Below, in pieces: positions 13,691 through 27,180 of a stretch of 64,000 bases of DNA (positions are counted from its first letter, which is position 1; each line of letters opens with the position of its first letter). The notes beneath the pieces were generated by a model. The model was not told where the DNA came from, did not search any database, and saw nothing but the letters and a program-made list of their open reading frames with translations. The stretch is from Calonectria ilicicola. Its lineage: Eukaryota > Ascomycota > Sordariomycetes > Hypocreales > Nectriaceae. The stretch spans positions 1,922,001 to 1,986,000 of the forward strand of contig CP085835.1 of assembly GCA_020809705.1 (NCBI GenBank), read 5' to 3'. A program made the position numbers and the translations under genes.

Positions 13691-14088
13691 TATTATAACT
13701 TAAATATCTAAAGATAGTAATTACTAACAAAACCTTAACTAATTAAAATAAAACTATCTTAAATCTATATAATTAATTAATAAAAGTAAAATTAAATAAT
13801 CTTTATTTAATATTACTAAAGATTATAATAAATAATATCAAATTGACCTTATTTAATTATTATAATAATAAAACCTTAAATATAATAGTATATAAATAAA
13901 TCAGATCCTACTATAAGAAAAAGAATTAATTAGCTTTTAATACAATTTAATTATCTTAATTACAATTAACTATTACCTAACATAATACTCCTATTGTTCT
14001 ACTACTATAACACGCCTGACTATCCTGCTAACATTAATCCTTCGTTCTAATTGGTTCACCTAGTTGGGAAATTGACCAGATCGTTACA
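13691..14088 (+). repeat. 3' LTR of element A
   Basis: A 398-bp LTR. Its start, tattataactt, is the RIPed form of TGTTATGACCC, and its end is the intact ...TTGACCAGATCGTTACA. The last ~100 bp are almost unmutated. Confidence 0.87.
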
Positions 14089-16307
14089 CAATCTATAAAC
14101 CTATTTCTCCTAATCTTTTAATTACTTTATATATATATTTTATATATTTAGCTTTTATTTTATTATAAATAAGTATATTATCTAAATAAACTATATAATA
14201 TTTATTAAATATATTATAAAAAATATAATTAATATAATTTTAAAATATTATTAATATATTATATAAACTAAATAATATTACTAGCATCTTATAAAAACCA
14301 AACCAAGTAATAAATACTATTATCTACTTATATCCTTCTACAATTTAAACTTAATTAAATATAATAATAATATTAAATTTAATATAAAATCTTATATTAT
14401 AAATAAAGTTAAGTATTTTATAAATTAGGGATAGTAGATATCTATTTTTAATAATAATTATATTAAGTCCTTAATAGTCTTAGTAGATATATATCTTACT
14501 ATCTAGTTTAGCTGTTAGAAGTAATAATATAATAGTAGATAATAATAATTCTTTAATAAAGCCTTTTATAAGCATCTTATCTATCTATTTTTTAATATAT
14601 TTAAGTTTATTTAATAAAAATAATTAGTTCTTTTAATATAGTATTTCTTTTTTAAAAATAAGTTTAATTTTATAGTTCTAAGGTCTATATAGTAGAAGGA
14701 TATTTATATTTTATTTTAAAAAATACTTTAAAAAATAATAGAACTTTTATAATAATCTCTTTTTAATCTCTTTAATTATAAAATTTATTTTAATATTAAG
14801 GAATTTATTTATATTAATTTAAATAATCTTTTAATATAATATTTTAGATTTTATAATTTTCTTTAAGTTTATTTATAAAAAATTATAAAAGTATAGATTA
14901 AAGGCTTTATATACTTCTTCTATTATATAATCATTTACTATAATCTATTAAAAGGATTTCTTTTATAATTATAAAATTTTTAATAAATTTTATAAAAATT
15001 TATTAAATATTTATTTAATTTCTTCTTCTTTAACTAATTATTATAATTCTAATAAATAGATTACTATTACTTTTATTCCTTTTTATTTATAAAACTATAT
15101 AAAATTACTTACTTTAATAATTTAGATATTATATAGATTTAGTATAAATATTTAATTTAATTTATTTTTTATTTTTCTTATTTATAGATATTATTTATTT
15201 ATTTTTAAGTAATATAAGCTTATAAGGAATCAAGCTAGTAGTGGATATTTCCTAAGCCTTTTGTTTTAATATTTAGTTACTTTAATCTCTATTAGGTTTA
15301 TAGTTTAATCTTTAATAAAAGATCTGGTTAATTTTATAAGAGTATTATTTTTATTATTATCTTTAATAAAGGCTTTTTAATAATTATAACTTTAGGTGTA
15401 TATTATAATTTCTAAAAATATATTATAGCTAATTTCTAATATTCCTTAAAGTAAATACTTATATAAATAATATCTAGATTTAAAGATAAGCTATCTCTGT
15501 AACTAATTATAGTCTAGATTATAGCAGTCTAGCTATAGTAGACTAAGGATAATTAAATTACCTTTTTCTAGGTTTATAATAAATATAGATAAGATCTCTG
15601 TATAATTTCCAATATATAATTAAGTAGTAAAATAATGTAAGACTATAAACTAGGTTATATTATTAATAAGGTAAATATATTTTAGCTTCTTTAATAGTTT
15701 GATAGTTAAATTATATTTTTAAATTACTTTCTTTTTATTAGTAAATATAAATGTAATTAAGCTATTATCAATTAGGCTACTAATTTTAAAGAAAGTAAAT
15801 AATATTAGATTATATAGATTAAAAAGATAGATTTTAATAAAAAAAAGTTTATTATATTAAATAATAAGTAGAATTTAAGTAAAATATTATCTAATAATAT
15901 AATTTTAATTAATTTATTTTTATTTTTATATAATATTAATCTTTAATTATAATTTAAATTAAAGATAAGCCTTTTAGTTAGTAGTTTTATATCTTAATTA
16001 ATTAAGTTAGCTTATTATCTATAATATTAGATATCTCTGAGATTATTTCTTTAATTATATATCCTTATTATATTAGGTATATTTGCTATAAAGGTTATAG
16101 TAGGGGCTATAATTAAGGCACTATTTACTAGTTTTTTTATTAATTTTAGCTATAAGTTAACTATAGCTATATATAATTATTATTATAATTTTAGGTAAAA
16201 GTTCTTTAATTATATATTCTAAAGCCATAGCCGCAGCTATAATCTTAGCCTTAGTCTTAATAATAGGTCTAATTAATATGATTTTGGTCTATTAATTATA
16301 AAGGTAT
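14089..16307 (-). mobile_element. Second Gypsy lineage, element F, left visible part
   Basis: This sequence is not related to the A-E family. Read on the minus strand it gives a Gypsy polyprotein: protease region towards 15900, spacer, then reverse transcriptase running off the left end at 14093, where element A cut it. On the right it is cut by element B (target duplication ggtat, 16303-16307) and resumes at 37129. It is therefore the oldest layer of the nest in the window, and is heavily RIPed. Confidence 0.75.
14094..15000 (-). pseudogene. Reverse transcriptase remnant of element F
   Basis: Read right to left, the RIPed frame shows PTAKLDGKIYIYQDYQ-like, LNIVIIKNKYLLSPIYKIL, RFYIKFNIIIIFN and IVYLDNILIYNKIKAK, corresponding to Gypsy RT blocks including the YLDDIL active site (second Asp changed to Asn). 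The frame ends at 14094 in the middle of the connection region, because element A is inserted there. The RNase H and integrase parts must lie left of element A, outside the window. Confidence 0.75.
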
Positions 16308-16701
16308 TGTTATGACCCATGACACGCCTAGGCGGTCTACAATGGCAGAACTAACACCTACCTACCCTATAGCCCCACACCAACCAATAAGGAAGCGCTC
16401 ACTTACAATCACCCACAATATTGGTGATCATTTTATAATCACCTACCCGATTACTAATACTTAAATAGAACTAATATAATAAGTACTTACTAAGATAATA
16501 GTATATAGATAAATTAGAATCTGCCCTTATAGCTAATATTAACTAGCTTTTAATATAATTTAATTACTTTAATTATAATTAACTATTACCTAATATAATA
16601 CTCTTATTATTCTATTATTATAATATACTTAACTATCCTACTAATATTAACCCTTTACTTTAATTGGTTTATTTAATTAGGAAATTGATTAGATTATTAT
16701 A
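16308..16701 (+). repeat. 5' LTR of element B
   Basis: A 394-bp LTR. The first ~150 bp keep normal GC content, while the rest is RIPed and ends gattattata for GATCGTTACA. It shares its 3' half with subfamily 1 (elements A and E) but has a different 5' half (U3). Confidence 0.87.
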
Positions 16702-19539
16702 TATTAAAAGCTCTTATTTAATTAATTATTTATATTTTTAATTAAATAATATTATTAATATATTTACTTTAATTTTAAATATCTTTACTAATCTATCTTA
16801 GGATTAACTATAAGAAAATATACTTATAAACTATAATAAAGATCTTAGGATAGAAGCTTTTAAAAAAGTTAATAGTAAAGAAGATAATCTAGATAAGAAA
16901 TATTATTAGAAACTTAGATAAGAAAATTGAAAATTAGGTAAATTATTTAATTAACTTACTATTTAATATAAGTTCTTATAGTAAAGGTTTAATAAAGTAA
17001 ATAATATATAGGATTTTAAGGATATAATAAATATCTTAGAATAATAATAAATAAATATAGCCTAAAACTATTAGCAATACCTAAAGGAGCTTAATAACTT
17101 TACTACTTATAAAAAAGACTTTAGAGAAGTAATTAAACTTAAAGAATTATTTATATAAGGAGGAGATACTATTATCTTATATAAATAGCTTATATAAGTT
17201 AAGAGCTACTAATCTTTTTATCTTTTAATATTTAAATAAAATAAAAGATTAAGAGTTTAATATATTATAGGATAATTAGAAGGAAAGATATTAAGAATAA
17301 TATTTAAATATTTTAAAATCTTTATTATTATATTATAAGATTAAGTTAATAGTATAATTTAAAAACTCTTTAATTTTTTTAATAACTTTAAAAAAGAATT
17401 TTAAATTTAATTTAGAATAATTAATAAAAAATAAATTATTTTAAAAAAATTAAGTAAATTATTTTAAAAAAGATCTTATAATAATTTCCTCTTTAACTTT
17501 TAATACTATATAACCAAATTTAATTAAATAAAAGAAATAATAATTAATAAATTTTATAAATAATTTAAAAAAATTATTTAAAATAAAATATATTAACTTT
17601 TAGAATCTTTTATAAAGTTCTTTAAATATATAATTTATATAATATAAATTAATAATTAATAATTTAAAAAAAGATAATAAAAAAATTAAAAATATAAAAC
17701 CTAACCTTCTAATACTAGGGCCAAGTGAACCAAGAGTATAGCACATAATATCCATTTAGGACCTATAGAACTAGATATAATTCAATAAAAAGATAAATCT
17801 AAGATTATATATTTTAACTATAAAAAGAAAGGATATAAATCTTTTAAATACTACTTCCTTAAAATAGGAAATCAATTTAAACCTATTTAAGAAAAAAAGT
17901 AATTTAATATTATTAAAAAATCTATTAATAAAACTCAGAAAGAATAGACCCCTATGCTAAAAGGAAAAAACAATAATCTTATAGGAAGAACCACCTTTAC
18001 TATTATTACTAAATATGAACCTATTATTATTATTAAATAATAAAAAGAAAGTTATAAACTTTATAAAATTAAATTTATTTTATAATAAAAAACTAATAAA
18101 GTTATTTAAAAAATATAATTAATATAAAAAAAAGATAAAGCTTACTTACTATATAAATAGCTAAAAAGAGCTAAGGAAATCAGAATTCTAGCATTTATAA
18201 CAGATATCTATACTAATAAACCCCTAGCCTAGTAGAATACTTATATCTATAATGAATGTGGTAAAAAAAGATAGACAACTAATATATAAAGAATAGCCTA
18301 ATAAATCAGAGAACTATTATAGAATAGAGATAAGATCTTCTTGTTAGCCTAAAATGAATAATAACTAAGAAACCTCAACTCCTAACCTATCTAATATAAA
18401 GAAAATAATCTTAAATTAAATATAGTTTATAAGAAGTATAAAGATATTTTATAGGTAAGTTATTATAATTATAATTGCTTTATATATATAGAATAAAAGT
18501 AATATATAATATACTTTTTTATTAGGGTAGAAGATATAGTTATTTATTATACTTATAAAAAGGAATTTAATTAATATAAAGTAATAGAAAGAAACCTTTA
18601 TTACTAATTCATTATATTAAAATTAAATAAATTTAAATTCCTTAATTATAATAAACTATTATAAAATAAATATTAAGATTTTAAATATAATATATATATA
18701 ATAGATAAAGTAATAGTTTAATATTAAATAAAAATAAAAAATAATAAATACCCCTTATAAAAGAGTAATAAAAGTAATTATTTATAAAGTTATTAAAAGA
18801 ACTTCTTAAAAAAGCTTTATATTTAATAATTAAAAAGTAATTTTAATAATAATTAAAAATAAAGATAAAGATTAAAAGGAAGTAATATAATATTATAATA
18901 AATAATAGAATTAAATAAGATTATATTAATCTTTAAGTAATTAATAAATTTTAATTATTATAGATAATAAAAGTTAATTTATATAAAATTATTAATATAA
19001 AAAAAATTTTTTTAAATATAATAATAATATTATAAATAAAAAGATTAATTATTTAAAAGTCTTTATTAAAAAAAAACTAAGAAATAATCTTTAATATTAT
19101 TAATATTAGATAATATAATCTAGTTTTAAGGTATCTATAGTTATATAAGTATAACCTTAATATCTATTAGTATACTAGCTAGATATAAATATCTAAGGAG
19201 TATAATATAGCTAATAATATTTCTATAAACCTAGCTAAAAGATCTTGAACTTTTAATTTTAATTAAGTAAGAGATATAAGTAAAAAAGAATCTTTATTAC
19301 TTAAAAAAATTAAATATAAATATAAAAATAATTAAAAGAGGTAATAATAATAAATAATCACCTACTTTAAAATATAATTCTAATAAATTAATAAAAGCTT
19401 TAAAAAAATAAAAAAAAATAAAAACTAATAGACTATATAATATACTTTTATAATATTAAATTTATTAAAAACTTTTTATAGAAGAATTAGAAACTAGATT
19501 ACCTAAATTTAATTAATAAAATTATAAAATCATTCTTAA

Positions 19540-22190
19540 AGATAGATCTAATATTTAATTTTACTTTATTTATAATTTTAATTAAATTAAGCTTAATATT
19601 TTAAAAGAATATATTTAAGATATATTTAGAAAAAGATATATTTATATTTTAAATTTTAAAGTAGATTATTTTATTATATTTATATTTAAGAAGAATAGAA
19701 AATTATATTTTATTATAGATTACTAATAGCTTAATAATATTATTATTAAAGATTATACTTTACTATTATTAATTAATAAAATAAAGGATTATTTTTATAG
19801 AGCTAATATCTTTATTATATTAGATTTTAAAAAAGTATATAATCTTATTTATATTAAAGAAGAATATAAATAAAAAGCTACTTTTTAAATTAAGTTTAAA
19901 TTATTTAAATACTTAATTATACTTTTTAAACTTATAAATATATTAATATTATTTTAGTAAATAATAATTAATATATTATAAAAGTATTTAAATATTTTTA
20001 TTATTTATTACTTAAATAATATTTTTATTTTTTTTAAAAATAAAGAAAAATATAAAGAATATATTTATAAGATCTTAAAAGCCCTTTAAAATATCAATCT
20101 TTTAATTAAATCTAAGAAAAGTAAGTTTTATATATAAAAAGTAGAATTCTTAGGATATATTATTAGCTTTAATAAAATCTATATAAACCTAAAGAAAATT
20201 ATAATAATATAAAAATAAAAAGTATTAATAAATATAAAAGAAGTATAAGCCTTCTTTAGCTTTATAAATTATTATTAAAGATTTATTAAAGAATTTAATA
20301 ATATTATTTTTATAATAATTAAATTAATTAAAAAGGAATTCCTTTTTAATAGGGAATTAAAGTATAATAATTATTTAAAGCTATAAAAGATACTATTCTA
20401 AAAGAACCTATCCTAATTATATTTAATCCAAACAAACCTATAAAATTAGAAACTAATGCCTTAGACTTTACACTAGGAGCCTAGATCGGACAATAAGATA
20501 AATAAGGAAATCTACACCCTATAGCATTTTACTTATATAAGCTATATAGTTTAGAACTAAATTACCCTATCTATAATAAAGAATTTCTTACTATTATAAA
20601 TACCTTTAAAGAATTTTAATAATATCTATTAAAAAGTAATTATAAAGTTATAATATATATTAATTATAAAAATATCTTTTACTTTATAATAATTTAAAAG
20701 CTTAGTAAAAGATAATTATAATATATTAAATATTTCTCTAAATTTAATTATTAAATTATTTATATTAAAAGAATTAAAAACAATTATATTAATATAATTA
20801 ATTATTAGTTAGATTATAATATAAAAAAACCTAAAATATAAGAATAATTTCTTATTTATAATTTAAAAGGAGGATTAAAATAAGTATTAATTAATAAAAT
20901 AATAATAGAAACTAAGAAAGTTATTATTACTATTAAAATAGGAGAACTATTATAAATAAGCAGAACCACCCTTGTAAATATCCTAATATAATAAATAGAA
21001 TAAGGCAATCTACTTTTAAGAAAAATTAAGAAATATAATCTCTTACTTTTAAAAAGAGAAAAAATAGATTATCTATAAGTGCTAGAGGAATATTAAATAG
21101 AATTAATAAGGGATATTTATAAATACCTCTTATATAGCTATAAAGATATTAATAAAACCCTTAAGTAAGTTAAATAGATATTTTCCTTTAATAAGATAAA
21201 AAAGAAAGTTAAATAAATATATAAGGAATATAGCCTATATTAATACTTTAAAAAACTAAGATATAAATTATATAGATTATTATAATTAGCTTTTATTATA
21301 TAATAATTATAGGATTTAATTATAATAGATTTTATTATTAATCTTCCCTTATTAGTAGATCTTATTATAGAAGTATATTATAATAATATTTTTATTATTA
21401 TTAATTATTTTATAAAAGTAATATACTACTTTCCTTATAATAAAATAATAAATAAAAACTAATTTACCTATCTTTTCTTCTAATATATAATTATTATATA
21501 TAGATTATTAATAGAAATTATATTTAATAGAGAATAATTATTTATATTTAAATTCTAATAAAGTTTAATATTATTAATAAAATTAAATTATAAGCTTAAT
21601 ATAATATTTTATCCTTAAATAGATAAACAAATTAAATATTAAAATTAGGAAATTAAATAATACCTATAATACTATATTAATTATAAATAAACCAATTAAG
21701 TAGAAAAACTATTTATTATATAATTAATATATAATATATTTTATAATTATAATATTAAAATAATATTAATAAAAGCTAATTTTAGCTTTATATTGAATAC
21801 TTACTAAGCCCTCTTAGAAAGTATAATCTAAATAAAAGTAATAATTAAATTAGATAATTTAAGAAAATTATATAAAGAAATAAAAATTAAATTTAAATTT
21901 GTTTATAATATTATAAAAAGACATTATAACCTAAAAAGGCTAAAGGGATTAATCTTTTTAAAAGGAGATATAATCTATTTAATAATAAAAAATCTTATAA
22001 TAAAATAATAAAATAAAAAAATCAACTTTATATAAATTAGATTTTACCTAATAAAAAGAAGAATATTAGAAAATAATTATAAACTTAACTTCTTTAATAA
22101 TATTAAGATATACTTTATCTTTTATATTTCTCTTCTTAAATCTAGTAATAATATTTAAGTTAATATAAAACTAATATATAAACTATAAAT
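19540..22190 (+). pseudogene. pol remnant of element B
   Basis: RT blocks parallel to element A are visible: IIDY-QLNNIIIKDYTLLLL near 19715, the YLDNIFIFF active-site relic near 20010, RNase H near 20430-20780, and integrase core near 21330-21430 (LPLLVDLIIEVYYNNIFIII). The integrase tail ends near 22140 (KIYFIFYISLLKS). No intact frame remains. Confidence 0.8.
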
Positions 22191-22329
22191 AGAAAATCTA
22201 GAAGATTAATAAAAAGTAAAGAAAATCTTATAAAAAAAAAAGAAAATAGAAAATTTAAAATTAAATAAAAAAGCTATAAAAAATAATATAAAAACCTATA
22301 AAATACCTTATATATTACTTAAAATTACT

Positions 22330-22980
22330 AAAAGTATTTCTAAGAATATAATACTAAGTAAACTATTAAGATTAATAATATTCTAATTAATAATATCCAC
22401 TACCCCTAAAGATTACACCTAAATAACAACTTCTAACTTTACCTAATCTACTTTTTCTAATTTATTTAAAGAAAAAAGCCTATAATATACTATCTTTATA
22501 CCCTTTATTTTAAATTAATATTTTTAATAATAAAAATAGAATAAATGATTTAAGGACTTTTAAACTTTAGTTTAAGTAATAAGTATTTTTATTTATATAT
22601 AAAGGAATTTCTTTTTAATAATCTTTTTCTTTATATTTAAATAATTAGACTTTTAATTTATTTAATTTATTATAAAAATTAATAATTAATTATATTTATT
22701 ATTATAAAATAATATATATATAATTAAGAATATCTTTAAAGTATTATAGATTTTATTATAATAAATGCATTTATTATAATGATTATTAAAATCTAGTAAT
22801 ATCTTATATTATAAACCTTTAAAGGAATAAAATAAATATAATATAATTTTAAAATCTATTAAATTAATAAGCTAAGCTTAGGCTTTAGTATAAAGATACT
22901 ATTTGGAATTACCTAGACCATAAGATATAATTAGAAAAATATTTTAAAGGTTAAAAATAAAGAACTTACATACAAGGTCA
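22330..22980 (-). pseudogene. Antisense coiled-coil ORF remnant in element B
   Basis: The reverse strand between integrase and the 3' LTR corresponds to the antisense frame of element C (23640-24290), with the same heptad-like Lys/Glu/Leu/Gln stretch. Stops are of RIP type. Function is unknown. Confidence 0.45.
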
Positions 22981-23023
22981 ACCTAATAGGCCTTAAGAAT
23001 AAGACTAATAGAGGGGGATATTA

Positions 23024-23206
23024 TATTATAACCTATAATACACTTAGGCAATCTATAATAGTAAAATTAATACCTACCTACTCTATAGCCCCATACTAAC
23101 CAATAAGAAAGTACTCACTTACAATTACCTACAATATTAGTAATTACCCTATAATCACCTACTCAATTACTAATACCTAGATAAAACTAATATAGTAAGT
23201 GCTTAC
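23024..23206 (+). repeat. 3' LTR of element B, first piece (183 bp)
   Basis: It starts tattataacct (RIPed TGTTATGACCC) and is broken by element C. The next piece is 30111-30222 and the final 100 bp are 37024-37123. The three pieces together give 395 bp, the normal LTR length. Confidence 0.83.
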
Positions 23207-23603
23207 TGTAACAGTCTGGTCAATTCCTAACTTGATGAACCAATCAGAACAAAGGGTTTATTGTTGACAGGATGGTTAAGTGTGTTATAGTAAAAGAGAG
23301 TAATAGAAGTATTATGTTAGGTAATAGTCAATTGTAATTAAGGTAACCAAGTTATATTAAAAGCTAGTTAGTATTAGTTATAAGGGCGGATTCTAATTTT
23401 TATATACTTATTGCTATAAGGGTGTTTACTTGGTTGGTGCTATTTAATGTATTAGTAATTATGGTAGTGATTATAGGGTGATTATTAGTAGTTTTGGGTA
23501 ATTGTGTGTGAGTGTTTTCTTATTAGTTGGTGTAAGGCTTATAAGGTAAGTAAGTATTTGTTCTGCTATTATAGACTATCTAGGTGTATTATAGGTTATA
23601 ATA
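23207..23603 (-). repeat. 3' LTR of element C
   Basis: A 397-bp LTR. Its U5 end at the left (TGTAACAGTCTGGTCAATTC) is nearly intact, and the U3 part is moderately RIPed. Confidence 0.88.
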
Positions 23604-23639
23604 TAATATTCTCTTTTTATTGGTTTTGTTTTTAAGGCT

Positions 23640-24290
23640 TATTAAGTTGATCTTATATATAAGTTCCTTATTTTTAATTTTTAAAATATTTTCTAATTAT
23701 ATCTTATAATCTAGATATATCTAAATTATATCTTTATACTAATATTTAAACTTAGATTATTAATTTAATAGGATTTAAGGTTATATTATACTCTTTATAT
23801 TCTTCTATAAATTTATAATATAAGATGCTTCCTAATTTTGGTAATTATTATAAAGAATGTACTTATTATAGTAGAATATATAATACCTCTAAAACTTCTT
23901 TAACTACTTATATATTATTTTTCTTTTAATAATAATAATAATAAGGTACTAATTTAATAATAATTTAAATAAACTAGAAGTCTAATTATCTAGATAAGGA
24001 GGAGAAGATAGCTAAGGAGGAGTTCTTTTATATATAGAAGAAGATATTAGCTATTTAGGCTAAAGTTTAAAAGTCTTTAAATTAATTGTTTTATCTCTAT
24101 TATTAAAAATATCAACTTAAAACAAAAGGTATAGAGATAGTATATTATAGTTTTTCTTTTTTAAATAAATTAAAAAAAGTAGATTAAGTAAAGTTAAAGA
24201 TTATTATTTAAGTATAATCTTTAGGGACTATGGATATTATTGATTAGAATACTATTAATCTTAATAGTTTATTTAATATTATATTTTTAA
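23640..24290 (+). pseudogene. Antisense coiled-coil ORF remnant in element C
   Basis: This is the clearest copy of the antisense ORF. At about 23985-24170 the frame reads LDKEEEKIAKEEFFYI, a stop, KKILAI, a stop, AKV and later YQLKTKGIEIVYYSF, then LNKLKKVD. Stops fall where CAG/CAA codons (Gln) fit the heptads. It lies opposite to gag-pol, between integrase and the 3' LTR. It is predicted to have encoded a small coiled-coil protein. A Cys codon pair upstream (about 23858-23870) might be a metal site, but this is weak. Confidence 0.52.
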
Positions 24291-24349
24291 AAATACTTTT
24301 AATATCTTTAAGCAATATATAAGATATTTTATAGATTTCTAGGTTATTT

Positions 24350-27180
24350 TTTTATAGCCTTTTTATTTAATTTTAAATTTTCTATCTTTTTTTTCTTTAT
24401 AGGATTTTTTTAACTTCCTATTAGTCTTTTAGGTTTTTTATTTATAGTTTATATTTGGGTCCTATATTTATCTAGATATTATTATTAGGTTCTAGTAGTG
24501 AGATATAGAAGATAGGGTGAACCTTAATATTATCTAGAAGGTTAAGCTTATAGTTGTTTTTTAATATTTTTCTTTTAATTAGGTATAGTTTGATCTATAT
24601 AAAGTTGATTTTTTTGTTTTATTTTTTTGTTATAAGATTTTTTGTTGCTAGGTAGACTATATCTTTCTCTAAGAAGGATAGTCCTTTTAGCCTTTTTAAG
24701 TTATAATATCTTTTTATTATATTATAGATAAACTTAAGTTCTATTTTTATTTCTTTATATAATTTTCTTAGGTTATTTAATTTAATTATTACTTTTACTT
24801 AGATTATATCTTCTAAAAAGGCTTAATAAGTATTTAATATAAAATTAAAATTAGTTTTTATTAATATTATTTTAATATTATAATTATAAAATATATTATA
24901 TATTAATTATATAATAAGTAATTTTTCTACTTAATTAGTTTGCTTATAGTTAATATAGTATTATAGATATTACTTAATTTTCTAGTTTTAGTATTTAGTT
25001 TGTCTATTTATTTAAGGGTAGAAGGTTATACTTAGCTTATAGTTTAATCTTATTAAAGACATTAGGCTTTACTAAAATTTAAATATAAATAATTATTCTT
25101 TATTTAAAATGATTTTAGTTAATAGTTTATATATAATAATTATATTTTAAAAGAAAAGATAAGTAAATTATTTTTCTTTTATTACTTTATTATAAGAGAG
25201 ATAATATATTATTTTTATAAAGTAATTAATAATAATAAAAATACTATTATAATATACTCCTATAGTAGGGTTTATTAATAAAAGAAGGTTAGTAATAAAG
25301 TCTATTATGATTGAGTCCTATGGTTATTGTATGATAGGGGATAGTTATAATAATCTATATGGTTTGTATTTTGGTTTTTTAGAGTGTTAATATAGGCTAT
25401 ATTCTTTATATACTTATTTGATTTTCTTTTTTATTTTATTAAAAGAAAATATTTATTTAATTTATTTAAAGATTTTATTAATACTTTTATAATTATATAA
25501 GAGGTATTTATAAATGTTTTTTATTAACTCCATTTAATATTTCTTTAATATTTATAGATAGTTTATTTTTCTTTTTCTAGAAGTACTAGATTATATTCTT
25601 CAATTTTCCTTAATAATAGATTACCTTATTTTATTTATTATATTAGTATTTCTATAGTAGTAGTTCTAGTTATATATAGTAATTCTTTTATTTTTATAGT
25701 GGTGATTATTTTTTTTATTTTTATTATTATTTTATTAATTAAGGCTTATTTTAGTCCTTTATTAATATTATAGATTAATAGTTTTTTTTATATTTTTAGT
25801 TTTTTTATATTATAGTTAGGTTAGCGGCTAATTATATTAGTATAATTATTCTTAGTTCCTTTAATATAAATGATTTAATAGTTAAATTTAGATAAGTATT
25901 CTATATATTATAATTACCTTTTATTAAGTTTTTAAATAATTATAAAATAAATAATATTTTTATAATTAATATATATTATAATTTTATAATTACTTTTTAA
26001 AAAATATTATTAAAATTCTTTAAAAATATTAATAATAATAAGAAATTCTTTATTATAGATAGAGTAATTTAGCTTAAGGCTATATAGTTTATATAAGTAG
26101 AATGCTATAGGATATAGATTTTCTTATTCATCTTATTGTCCGATCTGGGCCTTTAGGGCGAAGTCTAATGTATTAATTTCTAGCTTTATAGACTTATTAA
26201 GATTGAATATTATAAGAATAGATTCTTTTAAAATAGTATTTTTTATAATTTTAAATAATTATTATATTTTATTTTTTTATTAAAAGGTAATTTCTTTTTT
26301 AATTAATTCTATTATACTTAAAGTAATTTTATTAAATCCTTTAATAAATCTTTAGTAATAGTTAGTAAATCTAAGGAAAGCTTATACTTCCTTTATATTA
26401 GTAGATTTCTTTTAATCTTTTATTATAGTAACTTTTTTTAAGTTTATATGAATTTTATTAGAGTTAATAATATGTTTTAGAAATTCTACTTTTTAAATAT
26501 AGAACTTACTTTTTTTAATTTAATTAGGAGTTTAGTATTTTAAAGGGCTTTTAAGATCTTATAAATATATTTTTTATATTTTTTTATTTTTAAAGAAGAT
26601 AAGGATATTATCTAAGTAGTAGATAATAAAGATATTTAAGTGTTCTTATAATATATTGATTATTATTTATTAAAATAATACTAATATATTTATAAGTTTA
26701 AAAGGTATAATTAGGTATTTAAATAGTTTAAATTTTATTTAAAAAGTGGTTTTTTATTTATATTTTTTTTAATATAAATAAGATTATATACTTCTTTAAG
26801 ATTTAATATAGTAAAGATATTAGCTTTATAAAGATAATTTTTTATTTTATTAATTAATAGTAATAAAGTATAATCTTTAATAATAATATTATTAAATTAT
26901 TAATAGTTTATAATAAGGTATAACTTTCTATTTTTCTTAAATATAAATATAATAGGGTAACTAACTTTAGAGTTTAAAATATAAATATATCCCTTTTTAA
27001 ATATATTTTAGATATATTCTTTTAAAGTATTAAATTTAATTTAATTAAGATTATAAATAAAGTAAAATTAGGTATTAGATCTATTTTTAAGAATAATTTT
27101 ATAATCTTACTAATTAAACTTAGATAGTTTAATATCTAGTTTTTTTATAAAAAGCTTTTTATAGATTTAGTATTATAAAA
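24350..27180 (-). pseudogene. pol remnant of element C
   Basis: The reverse complement is collinear with pol of elements B and D. Integrase lies at about 24500-25420, RNase H at about 25880-26240, and the RT active-site relic at about 26600-26640. It is heavily RIPed with no usable frame. Confidence 0.78.

Larger units (their letters stand above)
11768..14088 (+). mobile_element. Ty3/Gypsy element A, right part
   Basis: This is the continuation of element A after the E insertion. It holds the integrase core, the integrase C-terminal region (about 12540-12720, readable as ...KIYSIFYISLL), an antisense coiled-coil ORF remnant, a polypurine tract (AAAAGAAGGAAT at about 13675) and the 3' LTR. 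A 135-bp foreign solo LTR sits at 13199-13333. The base run after the end (caatc, 14089-14093) should be A's target duplication, but its partner lies outside the window. Confidence 0.85.
16308..23206 (+). mobile_element. Ty3/Gypsy element B (LTR subfamily 2), left part
   Basis: A plus-strand Gypsy element inserted in F. It starts TGTTATGACCCATGACACGCC. The 5' target duplication ggtat (16303-16307) has its partner at 37124-37128, after B's far end. The 3' LTR begins at 23024 and is interrupted at 23206/23207 by element C and at 30222/30223 by element D. Internal order is gag, RT, RNase H, integrase, antisense ORF, polypurine tract (about 23010), LTR. All frames are broken. Confidence 0.88.
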